This document shows, in pieces, positions 1 through 12,300 of a stretch of DNA of 64,000 nt. Under the pieces are notes generated by a model that was given only the letters and a program-made list of their open reading frames with translations, was not told the origin of the DNA and did no database searches. The position numbers were made by a program, and so were the translations under genes. Each line of letters starts with the position of its first letter. Positions within the stretch are counted from its first letter, which is position 1. The stretch is from Embiotoca jacksoni (lineage: Eukaryota > Chordata > Actinopteri > Embiotocidae): assembly GCA_022577435.1 (NCBI GenBank), contig JAKOON010000009.1, forward strand, positions 6,622,911 through 6,686,910, read 5' to 3'.

Positions 1-38
1 CACTAATTTGTACTTTGAACTGTCATTATTGTTTCCAG

Positions 39-303
39 AAGAAAGACCCACATTTTTTAAGGGATGCTGTAGGAGAGCTAACGGCGGAGGCTGCCGGAGT
101 TAGCACAGAAGAAGTCATCCTTGAAAATGAGAAGAAATGCCAAGAGAAAATGAAGAATGATCCACCTTACAATAAATCAGGTAGTGATGCTGTAGGAGAG
201 CTAACAACGGAGGCTGCCGGAGTTAGCACAGAAGAAGTCATCCTTCAAAATGAGAAGAAATGCCAAGATAAAATGAAGAATGATCCACCTTACAATAAAT
301 CAG
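39..303 (+). CDS. calcr: calcr exon A1: start of hormone-binding unit 1, internally duplicated
   Basis: Acceptor gtttccag ends at 38; the frame opens with KKDPHFLRD. Two donors of the form AAATCAG|GTAGTGAT are present, after 180 and after 303, because a 123-bp segment (63-185) is repeated at 186-308 with four mismatches. Both ends give phase 1, so both join to exon B1. Each copy encodes an acidic, Thr/Ala-rich stretch, then NEKKC (first ectodomain cysteine) and PPYNKSG with an N-K-S sequon. Which donor is used cannot be read from sequence. An upstream exon ending in phase 0 must lie outside the window. Confidence 0.8.
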
Positions 304-3300
304 GTAGTGATACTGTCTACTACCTTCTACCCATCATATTCCGCTTCCTGTCTGCCGAATAGGGCTGGATGCTAAACTTCAATACCTTTATGGGACCAAT
401 TGAATTGCTTTGACACTATATAAAAAATGCCTTGTCATTCCGCATCAAACTTTGATAACTTGATGCTTCTTTGCACGAACACATTTTTGTTTTGAAATGC
501 ATTACTTTTGCTCCATTTACACGGGAGTAAATCTTATCTGGTTCAGTGAGACACAGCATTTACCATGTGTAGCCTCGACTTAGGCGGCCTGCCAACGTAG
601 ATAAAATTAACTTGGTTACAACTGAGGTCAATTTTGCATTGGAATGCCTCATTTCACTCTATTCAAAGAAATGATTGGCCAAATACCCACTAACTATCAT
701 CTATTTATAGCATGTAAGGCGTTAAGGGAACATTGGTAAATTGTAGCATCGAGTGATAACTTCATTAAGTCAGTGAAAGTCACTGAAGGGACATTTGTAA
801 ATTGTACCTAAATAAAACAGCTGGGGTTATACTCTGCTACTCTATACTGCATGAAAACTAAAGATCTGTAACATAATGTGTACTATCTGTTTTTTAAAAT
901 GGAGTCTATAAATCTGGTTTCCAAAAAGTACCAAACCCTACTGCCAACAAAAGTTTTATCTTATAGTTCTCTACACCGACTTTCAAACTTATGAAAAAGA
1001 GGTTTGAAACATTTGTTTGTTTGTTTTTGTGTGTTGTTGTTGTTCCAGGCCTTTACTGCGGTCGTATCTGGGATGGCTGGCTGTGCTGGGACAACACTCC
1101 AGCGGAAACCTACGCCTCCCAGAACTGCCCCAGTTATTTTGTCGACTTCGACACCACAGGTGAGCAGTGAGGATGAACAGGTTATGCTCTGCTGATACAA
1201 TATGAATTTGCTTCCGATAATCTTTCGACTATACTTGGATTTAATCACAAAATTCATCTTTAAAGAAAAGGCAACTAAGTACTGTGGAGCAGACGGACAG
1301 TGGTTTCACCATCCAGGAAGCTGCAAGATTTGGACCAACTATACGCTCTGCACAATCACCCACGAGAAGAGGTTGAAGGTAATGTATTGTTAACGTAAAC
1401 AGTTCCATGTGAATTTATTGTACACCTTCTCGTAAAATCTCAATTTATCTCTCCAGTATTTTGTAATGTTGACACTATCCTTTTTGTCCTGTAGAAACTA
1501 AAGATGCTTGAGCATGAACATAAATGTCTCCTAAAAATAGACCAGGATCCACCTTTTAACGGCACAGGTAGACAGATTCTTTCCTATGCTGGTATTGTAT
1601 ATGAGTGCAATTTGAATTTTCATGTTTGAGTGTATTAACAAATGACTTGTAAACATCTGTTCTCCTGTTTTTGTGGCGTTGTTGGTGCTACAGGTCTTTA
1701 CTGCAGTCGTAACTGGGATGGCTGGCTGTGCTGGGACGATACTCCAGTGGGAACATACGCATCTCAGAATTGCCCGGATTATTTTTTGGACCTTCACAAC
1801 ACTGGTGAGTTGTAAGATTGTTCTGTTTATTGTATTTTTCAAGATGAAGAATGCAAGAGTATTACACTGTAGTACATCTACTTCCTTTTAGAAAAGGCAA
1901 CTAAGTACTGTGGAGAGGATGGTCAGTGGTTTCGCAATCTAGAGAGCAACTTGACTTGGACCAACTATACACTCTGTGCTCTCAACACCAAGGAGAGGTT
2001 GAAGGTAATTTACTGTTTATGCAATAACTACTCAACTGTGCAACAATAATATCCATCATCATGGAGCTGGCCTCTTTCAGCAAACCGGATTTAGGAAGCC
2101 TGATTGCATTAATAATGCAGTAATTTACAAAGTACTTTTAAGTTCTTCTGATAGAATATCATTACTGTAGAAGGAACAATGAATTCCCCCATCCAACATC
2201 ACTATGCCATGCTTTAAACTTCCTTATTTACAGTTTCGCTTGGTTGATAATGCCTCTGTGTGTGTTTTTGTGATGTTCACGTCGTTAAAATGAAGGTAGC
2301 TGCCCAGTTCTCCAGAGACCCTGAGGTCGAGTCTGCCAACGAGGCTACAATCAGTCCCATGGTAAATCGAGAGGAGCAGGAAATTGTGGGGAAAAAAATC
2401 CTTGACAGCCAGTACAAATGCTTCGAGAAAATGAATCGAGATTCACCTTATAACAAATCAGGTAAAGACAATATATATGCTGTGACTCTCTGCTATTGTT
2501 CATCTCTTCTCCAAATGTCTGACCCTGTTTTGCGGCTTGGCCGGTGTCGCAGGTCTGTTCTGCAGTCGTAACTGGGACGGCTGGTTGTGCTGGGAGGATA
2601 CTCTGGCGGGAACTTTCACCTCCCAAAACTGCCCTAACTATTTTGAAGATTTCGACCCCACCGGTGAGCAGTAAGACTCTAGATTGTTGCCCCTTTAAAA
2701 GTCTGCAGATGTGGAGAAAAAGATGTATTACTTAATTGTTACTTTCAGAAAAGGCGACAAAGTATTGCGGGGAGGACGGGCAGTGGTTTCGCCACCCAGA
2801 TACTAACAGGACTTGGTCCAACTACACACTCTGCAATGCAAACACTAAAGCAAAGCTGAAGGTAATTTATTTAAGATAAAGTATCCAGCTATTATAAATC
2901 TACTGCATGGTGGCCACAGTAGGATGCCAATCCTTTCTTTTGTACCAGGGGATCTGCAGTATTTGGAGTGTCGGCAGACGGGAGTAAATGTGGGAATTGG
3001 GAATATATGGTTCTCACCAAGTTGCTCATAAATATTGCTAAGAGGCATAACTCTCCTACACTGATATAACACACATATACAGAACGTATCTAACATTTCA
3101 TGCCACACATTAGTTTTATGCATGTGTTTACATGTAAGAAAAGAAAGCTACAAAAAAGTGGTTTGGTTAAAGGTTACTGATTATCTGCTTACAACTCTAA
3201 TTTGTATTTTTAATAAGCTGCCTTAGCACTTATCTCAACGGAGAGGAAGGACAGGCAAAGCAGGCTTTGTTTGTCTGGTCACACAGACTTTGCATCTACT

Positions 3301-6300
3301 GTAACAAAACCATCAAACTATTCCAAGCCTTCTGTCCATCAGGCTGTACAGTCAAAGGGAGTCTCCCAACAGACATATGGACATCATCACATGTTAACAA
3401 CCTTCTTATCCAGAACAACACCGGGCCGCAGTAGCAAGCTGCTAACAGCAAACCAGACCACAACACCACAGAGCTCATTCCAATAATTTGACATAAGAGG
3501 ACATCAGAAACCCACATAATTCTCTTACAAGCTAGGAACACACCATTGACAATGATCTAGTGTTATCCATTGCAGGATTATGCTGCATCTTTCTAAATTA
3601 GTTGACCCTGAACATGTATAGCCTCATTTTACTATCACCAAAAGCAGTTTTTATTTATTGTTATCATTGTTTATTTGATGTTTTGGCTACTCAAGATTTA
3701 GCCGATTTGATTTTTCCATTCACAAATAACGTGCTCTTTGATTTTGCCAATTATTATCTTATCGGAAGGTTTCCTATTATCAATACACTTACTAGAAGAG
3801 CCTGCAATACATAGAGAACTATTGCATTTCTTAAAACAGTCGTGGAGGGATTTTATTCCTGCTTGTAAAACATTGTACCCTTAATGTAAATGGCATTCAC
3901 AATCATAATATTTTTTTCATCCTGGGTCTCATTCTAAAAATGCTGCATTTTGTGTGTCATGAAGACGACAACCGTACTGAAAAAAAGCTACTTTTTCAGA
4001 AAATACAACATGTGAATCCTCAAATAGATGGCATTTGTTTCACTTACTTTCTTTGAACCTGTTCCTAGTAGTAATGTCACGCGTATTATCTGTAACTTGT
4101 GTTGTTTTTTTTTACAGTCAGCGTACATCCTGTTTTACATGGCAATCGTGGGCCATGCTCTGTCCATAGCCTCCCTGCTCATCTCTCTGGCCATCTTCTT
4201 CTACTTCAGGTAGAGGATTCTGTTTAATGTGTGTACCCTGAATATCAGATTTGAACAATATGAGGTTGTAGCAATGGCGGCTGGTGATAAAGACCTTTTG
4301 GGGGGGGGGGGGGGGGGTAAACAAACTGAAGCCAGACTTCTGCTAAGCCAAAAAATAAATAAATCCAAAAACAACACAACACACACTAATGTTGCCTAAA
4401 CACTAGCCAGTAGCATGACTTGAATATCAATTTTGCCCTTCTCCCCTTCTGGTTTGCACATTTCTCAATGACTCTAGTTAAAGTCAGTCACGTCAATCAG
4501 CTTCTTTTCCACTGACAGCATGGCCAGTGTGTCTCAATCTGCAGCAGTCTGTGTAGACGAGGACACGGGGATCTGTGTGTTGTTACCTCGATGTGTGCAC
4601 ACCGCTAGTGTCTGTTAGAGGCCTTCATCAACACGGATATTGACACATTTACTCGGACTCCTCAGAAGTACATTATCCGTACCCGAGTACTCGTCTCATT
4701 CCCAGAAATAACATAATTTTCTGCAGTTCCTCTTTAAGTTTCCATTCCACTACCAGTCAGATAGAAAACAAGCAGGAGTAACCGCGTGATTACGTCATGG
4801 CGGATGTGAGGTGAACCTGAAAGACGGCGTCGAAACTTGTCCAATCACATTAGATTAAAAAAAAAACGTAAAACAATCGCGATCGGTTGCCAATAAAAGA
4901 GGGAGGGAAAATCTGATACAACCAATTGAATAAGCAGCCTTGGGTCACGTGGTTGCCAAAAGTTGAAGGACTTGCATTCACTCTCATTTGGCCAGCGCCC
5001 CGCACTAGGAAGTAGATGAATTTACACAGAAATGAACTAAATACAATTTGTAACCAGTTGACACCGAATAAAAAAGTTACAACTATTTTTACTGTCACAA
5101 ATTCATGCAAACTATCGAGCTGTAAAGAGTTCTGCTGCTTCACTGAGTGTAATTTATACACAACCTCAGTGTCGCTACTTTCACGCCATCTTGATTTTCT
5201 TTGAGAAGCACATTTATTCCATAGATATTTAGGATTCTGCACTGGAGCGGTGTGAAGTCCATTGAATGCTTTGGGGCTCTCGCTCCTATTAAAACGTGTG
5301 CACCTGAGTGCATTGCTCATTATGGATGTTCATTCCAATGTACAGCTTAATCCCAGAGGGAAAGTGCACAATTAAGTGAGATACTTCTGCTGGAATTCAA
5401 TTAGATAAGAGTTCAAAATAGCAGAGCGGATCAGGGGAAGGGAGGTATAATATTTAGTTAATGTAAGTATAATTTGAAAACGATCATGCCAGAAAGAATG
5501 TTGCTGACATTTCTATTTTATTGTAAGTTTAGGCACGGAAGAAAAGAACATTATCAGCATTATCTTTTACGGCAGAACAATATTTTTAGTTGGAAGGGAA
5601 GCAGAAATCGGTGAAAAAGTCTGAACAAAACAAAAAGGGCTTTATGTCATATAACAATATTTAGAAATGTTGCTTTGTTGGCTCTGTAGTTGGTGATTGC
5701 TGTCGTCGGAAATTTGGTGGTGCTGAGGGTTGCTGACCTCCGAAAGGCAGATGGTATCCACAGCAGATCTTCTACGAGACCGTCAATGTGCTGCAACGTT
5801 TTATACACTCATAAATCTTCGAGGCCATGTTCAGGGCAGGTGCATAAAAACTCTGTGACCCGCTGAGAGTCAAACTCTTGAGTCAAACTCTTGACTCTCA
5901 GCGACACACCACTTCACTCAGCCATTCAGGATTTATTAAGATCAAAGTCTCCACAAATTCAGATTTCAATAAAGAAACAAAGTTACTTGCCAGAAAATCT
6001 TTTTCTTTTTTAAACTATAACTTAATATATTTACAGCCAAAACACTTAAAATACTGAAGGCTTGACTTTGTATGATAAGCTCCAGATGGGGAAGCTTACA
6101 GTGGTATGTGATGGTGTATCGCTGCACTGCTCTGTTATTTACAACTCTCCATCAACACTGTGAGGATTCCCAGATACAAATATTCCAGTTTTCTGTGGAA
6201 AAACGGGTTGGTTGAAAGTGCACAACAGCAGGACCTCAGGACATCAGGACCTGTGACAACATTGCCATAAAGATTCAGCCCGTGTTTTGACATCCCCTTT

Positions 6301-9300
6301 TAGATAAAAATGTCTTTTATATATGAATTCAGCAGCTCCTGTATTTCCTTTTATGTCAGGACCTAAAGAAATACTTTTTTCTGTTGGAGGAAACTGATGG
6401 TGAAAAAGCGCAGTTGTGTGAAATTGTACACCAGCTAAAGGAAATTTAGTGATCTTCCTTTTTGCATTGGTCTCAGAGGGTTTTATAAATCAGCAAAGAT
6501 ACAATCAGTCATGAGAGGTATATGGATATAATTTCTTTAACTGTAGAGGACATTTATAGAAGGCTATAATCTGTAAAAATCAGCCTGCTACAATTTTCCA
6601 TTCAGCTTTAAATGCTCTCTGAGCTGCAGTCTGTTTGATTGCTACTGTAATACTAAAACATTATCTATCCAATACCGACTATAAAGATCCTGATATGAAT
6701 GATTGAATGATGTTGAACCGAATAGTTGTTTTCACTTTGCCTGTCATGCATTTTATTATGCTATTATTTCTGAATGGCTGGCCGAGCTAATGAGAAGCAC
6801 CCTTGGGGTTCATTATGCATTATTTAACAGCACTTCTAGCATGTACAGTGAGAACCATTTACCGGCAATCCAGCTCGTTCATTTTTGAACAAACAGAAAA
6901 AAAATTCTGAGATTAGAGGATATTTTGCACACTCTAGCAATATCTGACAACCTCATCAAAATATTAACCTGCCACTCATTTGAGGGTTTTTTTTCCCATC
7001 ACCAGTTGCAGCAAGTTTTTCCTCTTTTTTAATGTTGTGTTTATATGTATCAGAGAAGATTTTATTCCACATTTGTAGATGTATTTATTTTTGAATTATT
7101 GCAATTATTAATTATACAGTTGAAACCAGAAGTTTACATACACTGTGCAAAAAGACACATAACACTTTTTTTCTCACTGTCTGAAGTTAAATCAGACTAA
7201 ACCTCTCCTGTTTCAGGTCCGTTAGGATTACCAAAATTATTTAACTTTTGCTAAATGTCACAATAATGAGAAAGAGAATATTTTAGAGAATTTTTCATTA
7301 CTTTCTTCAAGGTCAAAAGTTTACATACAGTTCCTTAGTATTTAGCAGCATTGCCTTTGAACTGCATGACTTGGGTCAAACGTTTTGGGTATCCTTCCAC
7401 AAGCTTCTTACAGTACTCTGCTGGAATTCTGGCCCATTCCTCCTGACAGAACTGGTGTAACTGAGTCAGGTTTGTTGGCCGCCTCGCTCGCACACGCCTT
7501 TTCAGATCTGCCCACAAATTTTCGATGGGATTCAGGTCAGGGCTTTGTGATGGCCACTCCAAGACATTGACTTTGTTGTCCTCAAGCCACTTTTTAACTA
7601 TTTTGGCAGTATGCTTAGGGTCATGGTCCATTTGGAAGACCCATTTGCGCCCAAGTTTTAGCTTCCTGGCTGATGTCCTGAGATGTTGCCTTAATATTTC
7701 CAGGTAATGTTCTTTCTTCATGATGCCGTCTATTTTATGAAGAGCTCCAGTTCCTGCTGCAGCAAAACAGCCCCACAACATGATGCTGCCACCTCCATGC
7801 TTCACAGTTGGGATGGTGTTTTCAGGTCTACAAGCTTCCCCCTTTTTCCTCCAAATGTAACAGTGGTCATTATGGCCAAACAGCTCCACTTTAGGTTCAT
7901 CAGACCACAGGACATGTCTCCATAAGTTAAGGTCTTTGCCTTGGTGTCTTTTTGCAAACTGTAATCTGGCTTTTTTATGTTTCTTTAGGAGTAATGGCTT
8001 CCTTCTTGCTGAGTAGCCTTTCAGCCCATGTTGGTGCAGGACTCGTTTTACTGTGGATAATGACACTTTCTTACCAGCTTCAGCCATCATCTTCACAAGG
8101 TCTTTAGCTTTTGTTCTGGGGTTGATTTGCACATGTCGGACCAAAACACGTTCATCTCTGGGACACAGAGCCCGTCTCCTTCCTGAGCGGTGTGATGGCT
8201 GGACATTCCCATGTTTATACTTGTGTATAATTGTTTGCACAGATGAACGTGGCACCTTCAAGCATCTGGAAATTGCACCCAAGGATGAACCAGACTTGTG
8301 GAGCTCCACGATTCCCTCCCTGATTTCTTGGCTGGTTTCTTTTGACTTTCCCATGATTTCAAACAAGGAAGCAGAGTGTTTGAGGTGTGGCCTTAAAATA
8401 CATCCCCAGGTGTGCCTTCAATTAACTCACATGTTGTCAGTTAACCTATCAGGAGCTTCAAAAGCCATGACATCATCATCTGGGCTTGCCCACGTTGTTT
8501 AAAGACATAGTACTTTTGGTGTATGTAAACTTTTGACCTTGAAGAAAGTAATGAAAAATTCTCTAAAATATTCTCTTTCTCATTATTGTGACATTTAGCA
8601 AAAGTTAAATAATTTTGGTAATCCTAACGGACCTGAAACAGGAGAGGTTTAGTCTGATTTAACTTCAGACAGTGAGAAAAAAAGTGTTATGTGTCTTTTT
8701 GCAGTGTATGTAAACTTCTGGTTTCAACTGTATATACAGTGGTGTGAAAAAGTGTTTGCCCCCTTCCTGATTTCCAAGTTTTTTGCATATTTGTCACACT
8801 TAAATGTTTCAGATCATCAAGCAAATTTAAATATTTGTCAAAGATAACAAGTAAACACAAAATGCAGTTTTTAAATTAAGGTTTTTATTATTAAGGGAGA
8901 AAAAAAAAATCCAAGCTCACATGGCGCTGTGTGAAAAAGTGTTTGCCCCCTCCTGTTAAAACATAATTTAACTGTGGTTTATCACACCTGAGTTCAATTT
9001 CTCTAGCCACACCCAGGCCTGATTACTGTCACACCTGTTCTCAATCAAGAAATCACTTAAATAGGACCTGCCTGACAAAGTGAAGTAGACCAAAAGATCC
9101 TCAAAAGCTAGACATCATGCCGAGATCCAAAGAAATTCAGGAACAAATGAGAAAGAAAGTAATTGAGATCAATCAGTCTGGAAAAGGTTATAAAGCCATT
9201 TCTAAAGCTTTGGGACTCCAGCGAACCACAGTGAGAGCCATTATCCACAAATGGAGAAAACATGGAACAGCGGTGAACCTTCCCAGGAGTGGCCGGCCGA

Positions 9301-12300
9301 CCAAAATTACCCCAAGAGCGCAGCGACGACTCATCCGAGAGGTCACAAAAGACCGCACAACAACATCCAAAGAACTGCAGGCCTCACTTGCCTCAGTTAA
9401 GGTCAGTGTTCATGACTCCACCATAAGAAAGAGACTGGGCTAAAATGGCCTGCATGGCAGAGTTCCAGGACGAAAACCACCGCTGAGCAAAAAGAACATT
9501 AAGGCTCGTCTCATTTTTGCCAGAAAACATCTTGATGATCCCCAAGACTTTTGGGAAAATACTCTGTGGACTGACGAGACAAAAGTTGAACTTTTTGGAA
9601 GGTGTGTGTCCCGTTACATCTGGCGTAAAAGTAACACCGCATTTCAGAAAAAGAACATCATACCAACAGTAAAATATGGTGGTGGAAGTGTGATGGTCTG
9701 TGGCTGTTTTGCTGCTTCAGGACCTGGAAGACTTGCTGTGATAAATGGAACCATGAATTCTACCGTCTACCAAAAAATCCTGAAGGAGAATGTCCGGCCA
9801 TCTGTTCGTGACCTCAAGCTGAAGCCAACTTGGGTTCTGCAGCAGGACAATGATCCAAAACACACCAGCAAGTCCACCTCTGAATGGCTGAAGAAAAACA
9901 AAATGAAGACTTTGGAGTGGCCTAGTCAAAGTCCTGACCTGAATCCTATTGAGATGCTGTGGCATGACCTTAAAAAGGCGGTTCGTGCTGGAAAACCCTC
10001 CAATGTGGCTGAATTACAACAACTGTGCAAAGATGAGTGGGCCAAAATTCCTCCACAGCGCTGTAAAAGACTCATTGCAAGTTATCGCAAACGCTTGATT
10101 GCAGTTGTTGCTGCTAAGGGTGGCCCAACCAGTTATTAGGTTTAGGGGGCAAACACTTTTTCACACAGGACCATGTGGGTTTGGACTTTTTTTCTCCCTT
10201 AATAATAAAAACCTTCATTTAAAAACTGCATTTTGTGTTTACTTGTGTTATCTTTGACAAATATTTAAATTTGTTTGATGATCTGAAACATTTAAGTGTG
10301 ACAAACATGCAAAAAAATAAGAAATCAGGAAGGGGGCAAACACTTTTTCACACCACTGTATATCATGTCTTTGTTTTGGTTTGTCTGATCTTACACACAG
10401 GAGCCTGAGCTGCCAAAGGATCACCCTCCACAAGAACCTCTTCTGCTCCTACGTGCTCAATTCTGCCCTCACCATCATCTACCTTGTCACTGTGGTCAAC
10501 AATCCCGAAGTGGTGGACAGAAACCCGGTGAGTAGACATTTACCACCATGACCAAATTACCACAGATGTTACTGTTTGTACTGTCAAACATCCATAAAAC
10601 TAGAATAACATGATATTTGTCAGAAAAAGCTAAAGTTACCGACAAGAATATGTATGTATTCGAAAACCAAATGTTTTTTGACAAGTTTTTGGCCTCTTTT
10701 AGTGCCTAAAAATGCCATGCAGCAGAAGACAGTGTGAGGAGGAGATATAGTTACACTGTATGTAACAAAGAGATGCAAATCATTTATGCTAACTCAAACA
10801 AAAAAGGAGGATGCAGACATTTTAGTTAGTTTTTTTAAATACTCATTTGATGACAAGTAATGTAAGAAAGCCAACTTTGTGGTGATGTTCTTCTTTTTTA
10901 ATATTTAAATGTCTGTGGACCAGACTTTTAAGTATATCCCAAGTGGTATTTAATCTCACTGTGCCACATCTTGGCAGTGTTACACAGCCAAAAGACAGCT
11001 TTTACTCTCTTCCACTTACGATTTTTGCAGCCACGCTGAATGCCTCATGCGAATTCTTTGAAACCCTGAGGTCTGCTTAGGTAAATGTAATAAATCTGTC
11101 TTTTAGGAATTTCTTGATATCAGGACTGGGCATAAATTTGTATTTTACTCCTTTCTGGAAATCAAAATAACAAAAGCATGTTAACCTTGTGCTAGCTGCT
11201 TCTTAAAAGTTGTTATTGCAGAGTTTCTCCAACTCCAAAAAAGGATCAGATCTAGAAATGAAATCAAACACGTTCAGGCTCTCCAAGTTAAGAAAAACAG
11301 ACAAAATATTGCTTAAAAAAACGTACGCAAGAATACAAAAATAAACCATCATCCTTCCAATATGTAAATGTGCAACTAGATGATCAAAGTGCCGTACAAA
11401 GCAACAAAAACTGCAGATAGGATTGTAGAAGTTGGCTCACACTGCTCACAATCCCATCAGCCGCAGCCCGCTTTCAGCTGGAGGATCTCTCGCCTGACAA
11501 AGTACTGGAAACATCGAGGGCGCAGCAGAGGCTTCATCTGGGTTTGGGTTTGAGTCTGAGACTTGCTGCTGCTCCTTTTCATGTGTTCACCAAGTCTGTC
11601 TGGCTCCTGCTGAGCTAAATGTAGCCAAGGAGCAGACAGGAATGACAGCAGTCATCATTAATGTGAGGAAACATATATGTATGTGTGCAGTGGCTCCCTT
11701 TCAAATCTCTCCTTGTCGTCATTTGTCAAAAAGGTTTGTGTTGATTCTTTCTGATGTAGTACGGTCAAGCTGTGCTAACTTGCAGCAGCATGTCAAAATA
11801 AAATTAGTTACTGAAGTCCTGGTTCTCAAGAGGAAGCAGAAAAAGAAATCATACTCTAAGCACCACTGGTTGCGATTCATGCGTGTCTTTTTGGAGACAT
11901 TTTGAAATTTACCGCTGCCAAAGTGAGACTTCAGTGCTGGTGATTTAGGAATGGTGGATTGTAATGGAGATTTGCTCTCACGGAGAAAACAAGCTCTTTT
12001 TTATTCTCTCTGGTGATAAAGAGTCTGTTCTGGCCAGCCAGCATTGTGGGGGAGTGAATCCCCAAAGTTTATGTCAAACCAGCAGGGAGGCTAAAAACAT
12101 GAGAAACATCTACATGATCTATAGCAGCTTGATTTGTTAACCAGAACACGGTCTGCAAAGTAAGACAAACCTCGGTTAGCTGTGGTCCTGAATTAGTGAA
12201 AAGTAAGTGATCTAACTTTCAGACACTGATACGAGTCCACGTCTGTTATAGTGGAGATTCCTCAAGCGGAAAGGGACACGTACATAGGAAAGTGAGGAAG

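Larger units (their letters stand above)
4210..7116 (+). other. calcr TM1-TM2 intron, part left of the transposons
   Basis: Non-coding. Notable items are an 18-base G run at 4300-4317 and a short inverted repeat at 5861-5903. No exon-like open segment with splice sites was recognised on either strand. Confidence 0.65.
7117..8730 (-). mobile_element. Complete Tc1/mariner element, Sleeping Beauty-like, intact
   Basis: A 1614-bp element flanked by TA at 7115-7116 and 8731-8732. Terminal inverted repeats (7117-7329 and 8520-8730) begin CAGTTGAAACCAGAAGTTTA and carry an outer and an inner direct repeat built on AGTTTACATACA, the IR/DR layout of Sleeping Beauty/salmonid-type Tc1 elements. By eye the two repeats differ only by a 2-base insertion (GT) in the left one. 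Encodes one full transposase on the minus strand. Near-identical ends and an unbroken reading frame suggest recent insertion into the calcr intron, antisense to calcr. Confidence 0.95.
8737..10358 (+). mobile_element. Second Tc1/mariner element, different family, disabled
   Basis: 1622-bp element with TA at 8735-8736 and 10359-10360. Ends begin CAGTGGTGTGAAAAAGTGTT. Each terminal repeat (8737-8950; 10145-10358) has an inner direct-repeat copy of GTGTGAAAAAGTGTTTGCCC. The two repeats differ at many positions, especially the inner third, so this copy looks older than its left neighbour. Its transposase frame is sense relative to calcr and interrupted by one stop. Only TATATA separates it from the first element. 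Confidence 0.93.

Noticed and set aside
1004..1195. Plus-strand open frame over exon B1 in another frame (and similar frames at 1673 and 2544)
   Set aside because: These are out-of-frame readings of exons B1, B2 and B3; the splice-compatible frame gives the WDGWLCW domain.
2234..2307. Stronger acceptor (atttacag at 2233) as start of exon A3
   Set aside because: In the required phase 0 this reading reaches a TGA before the conserved part of A3.
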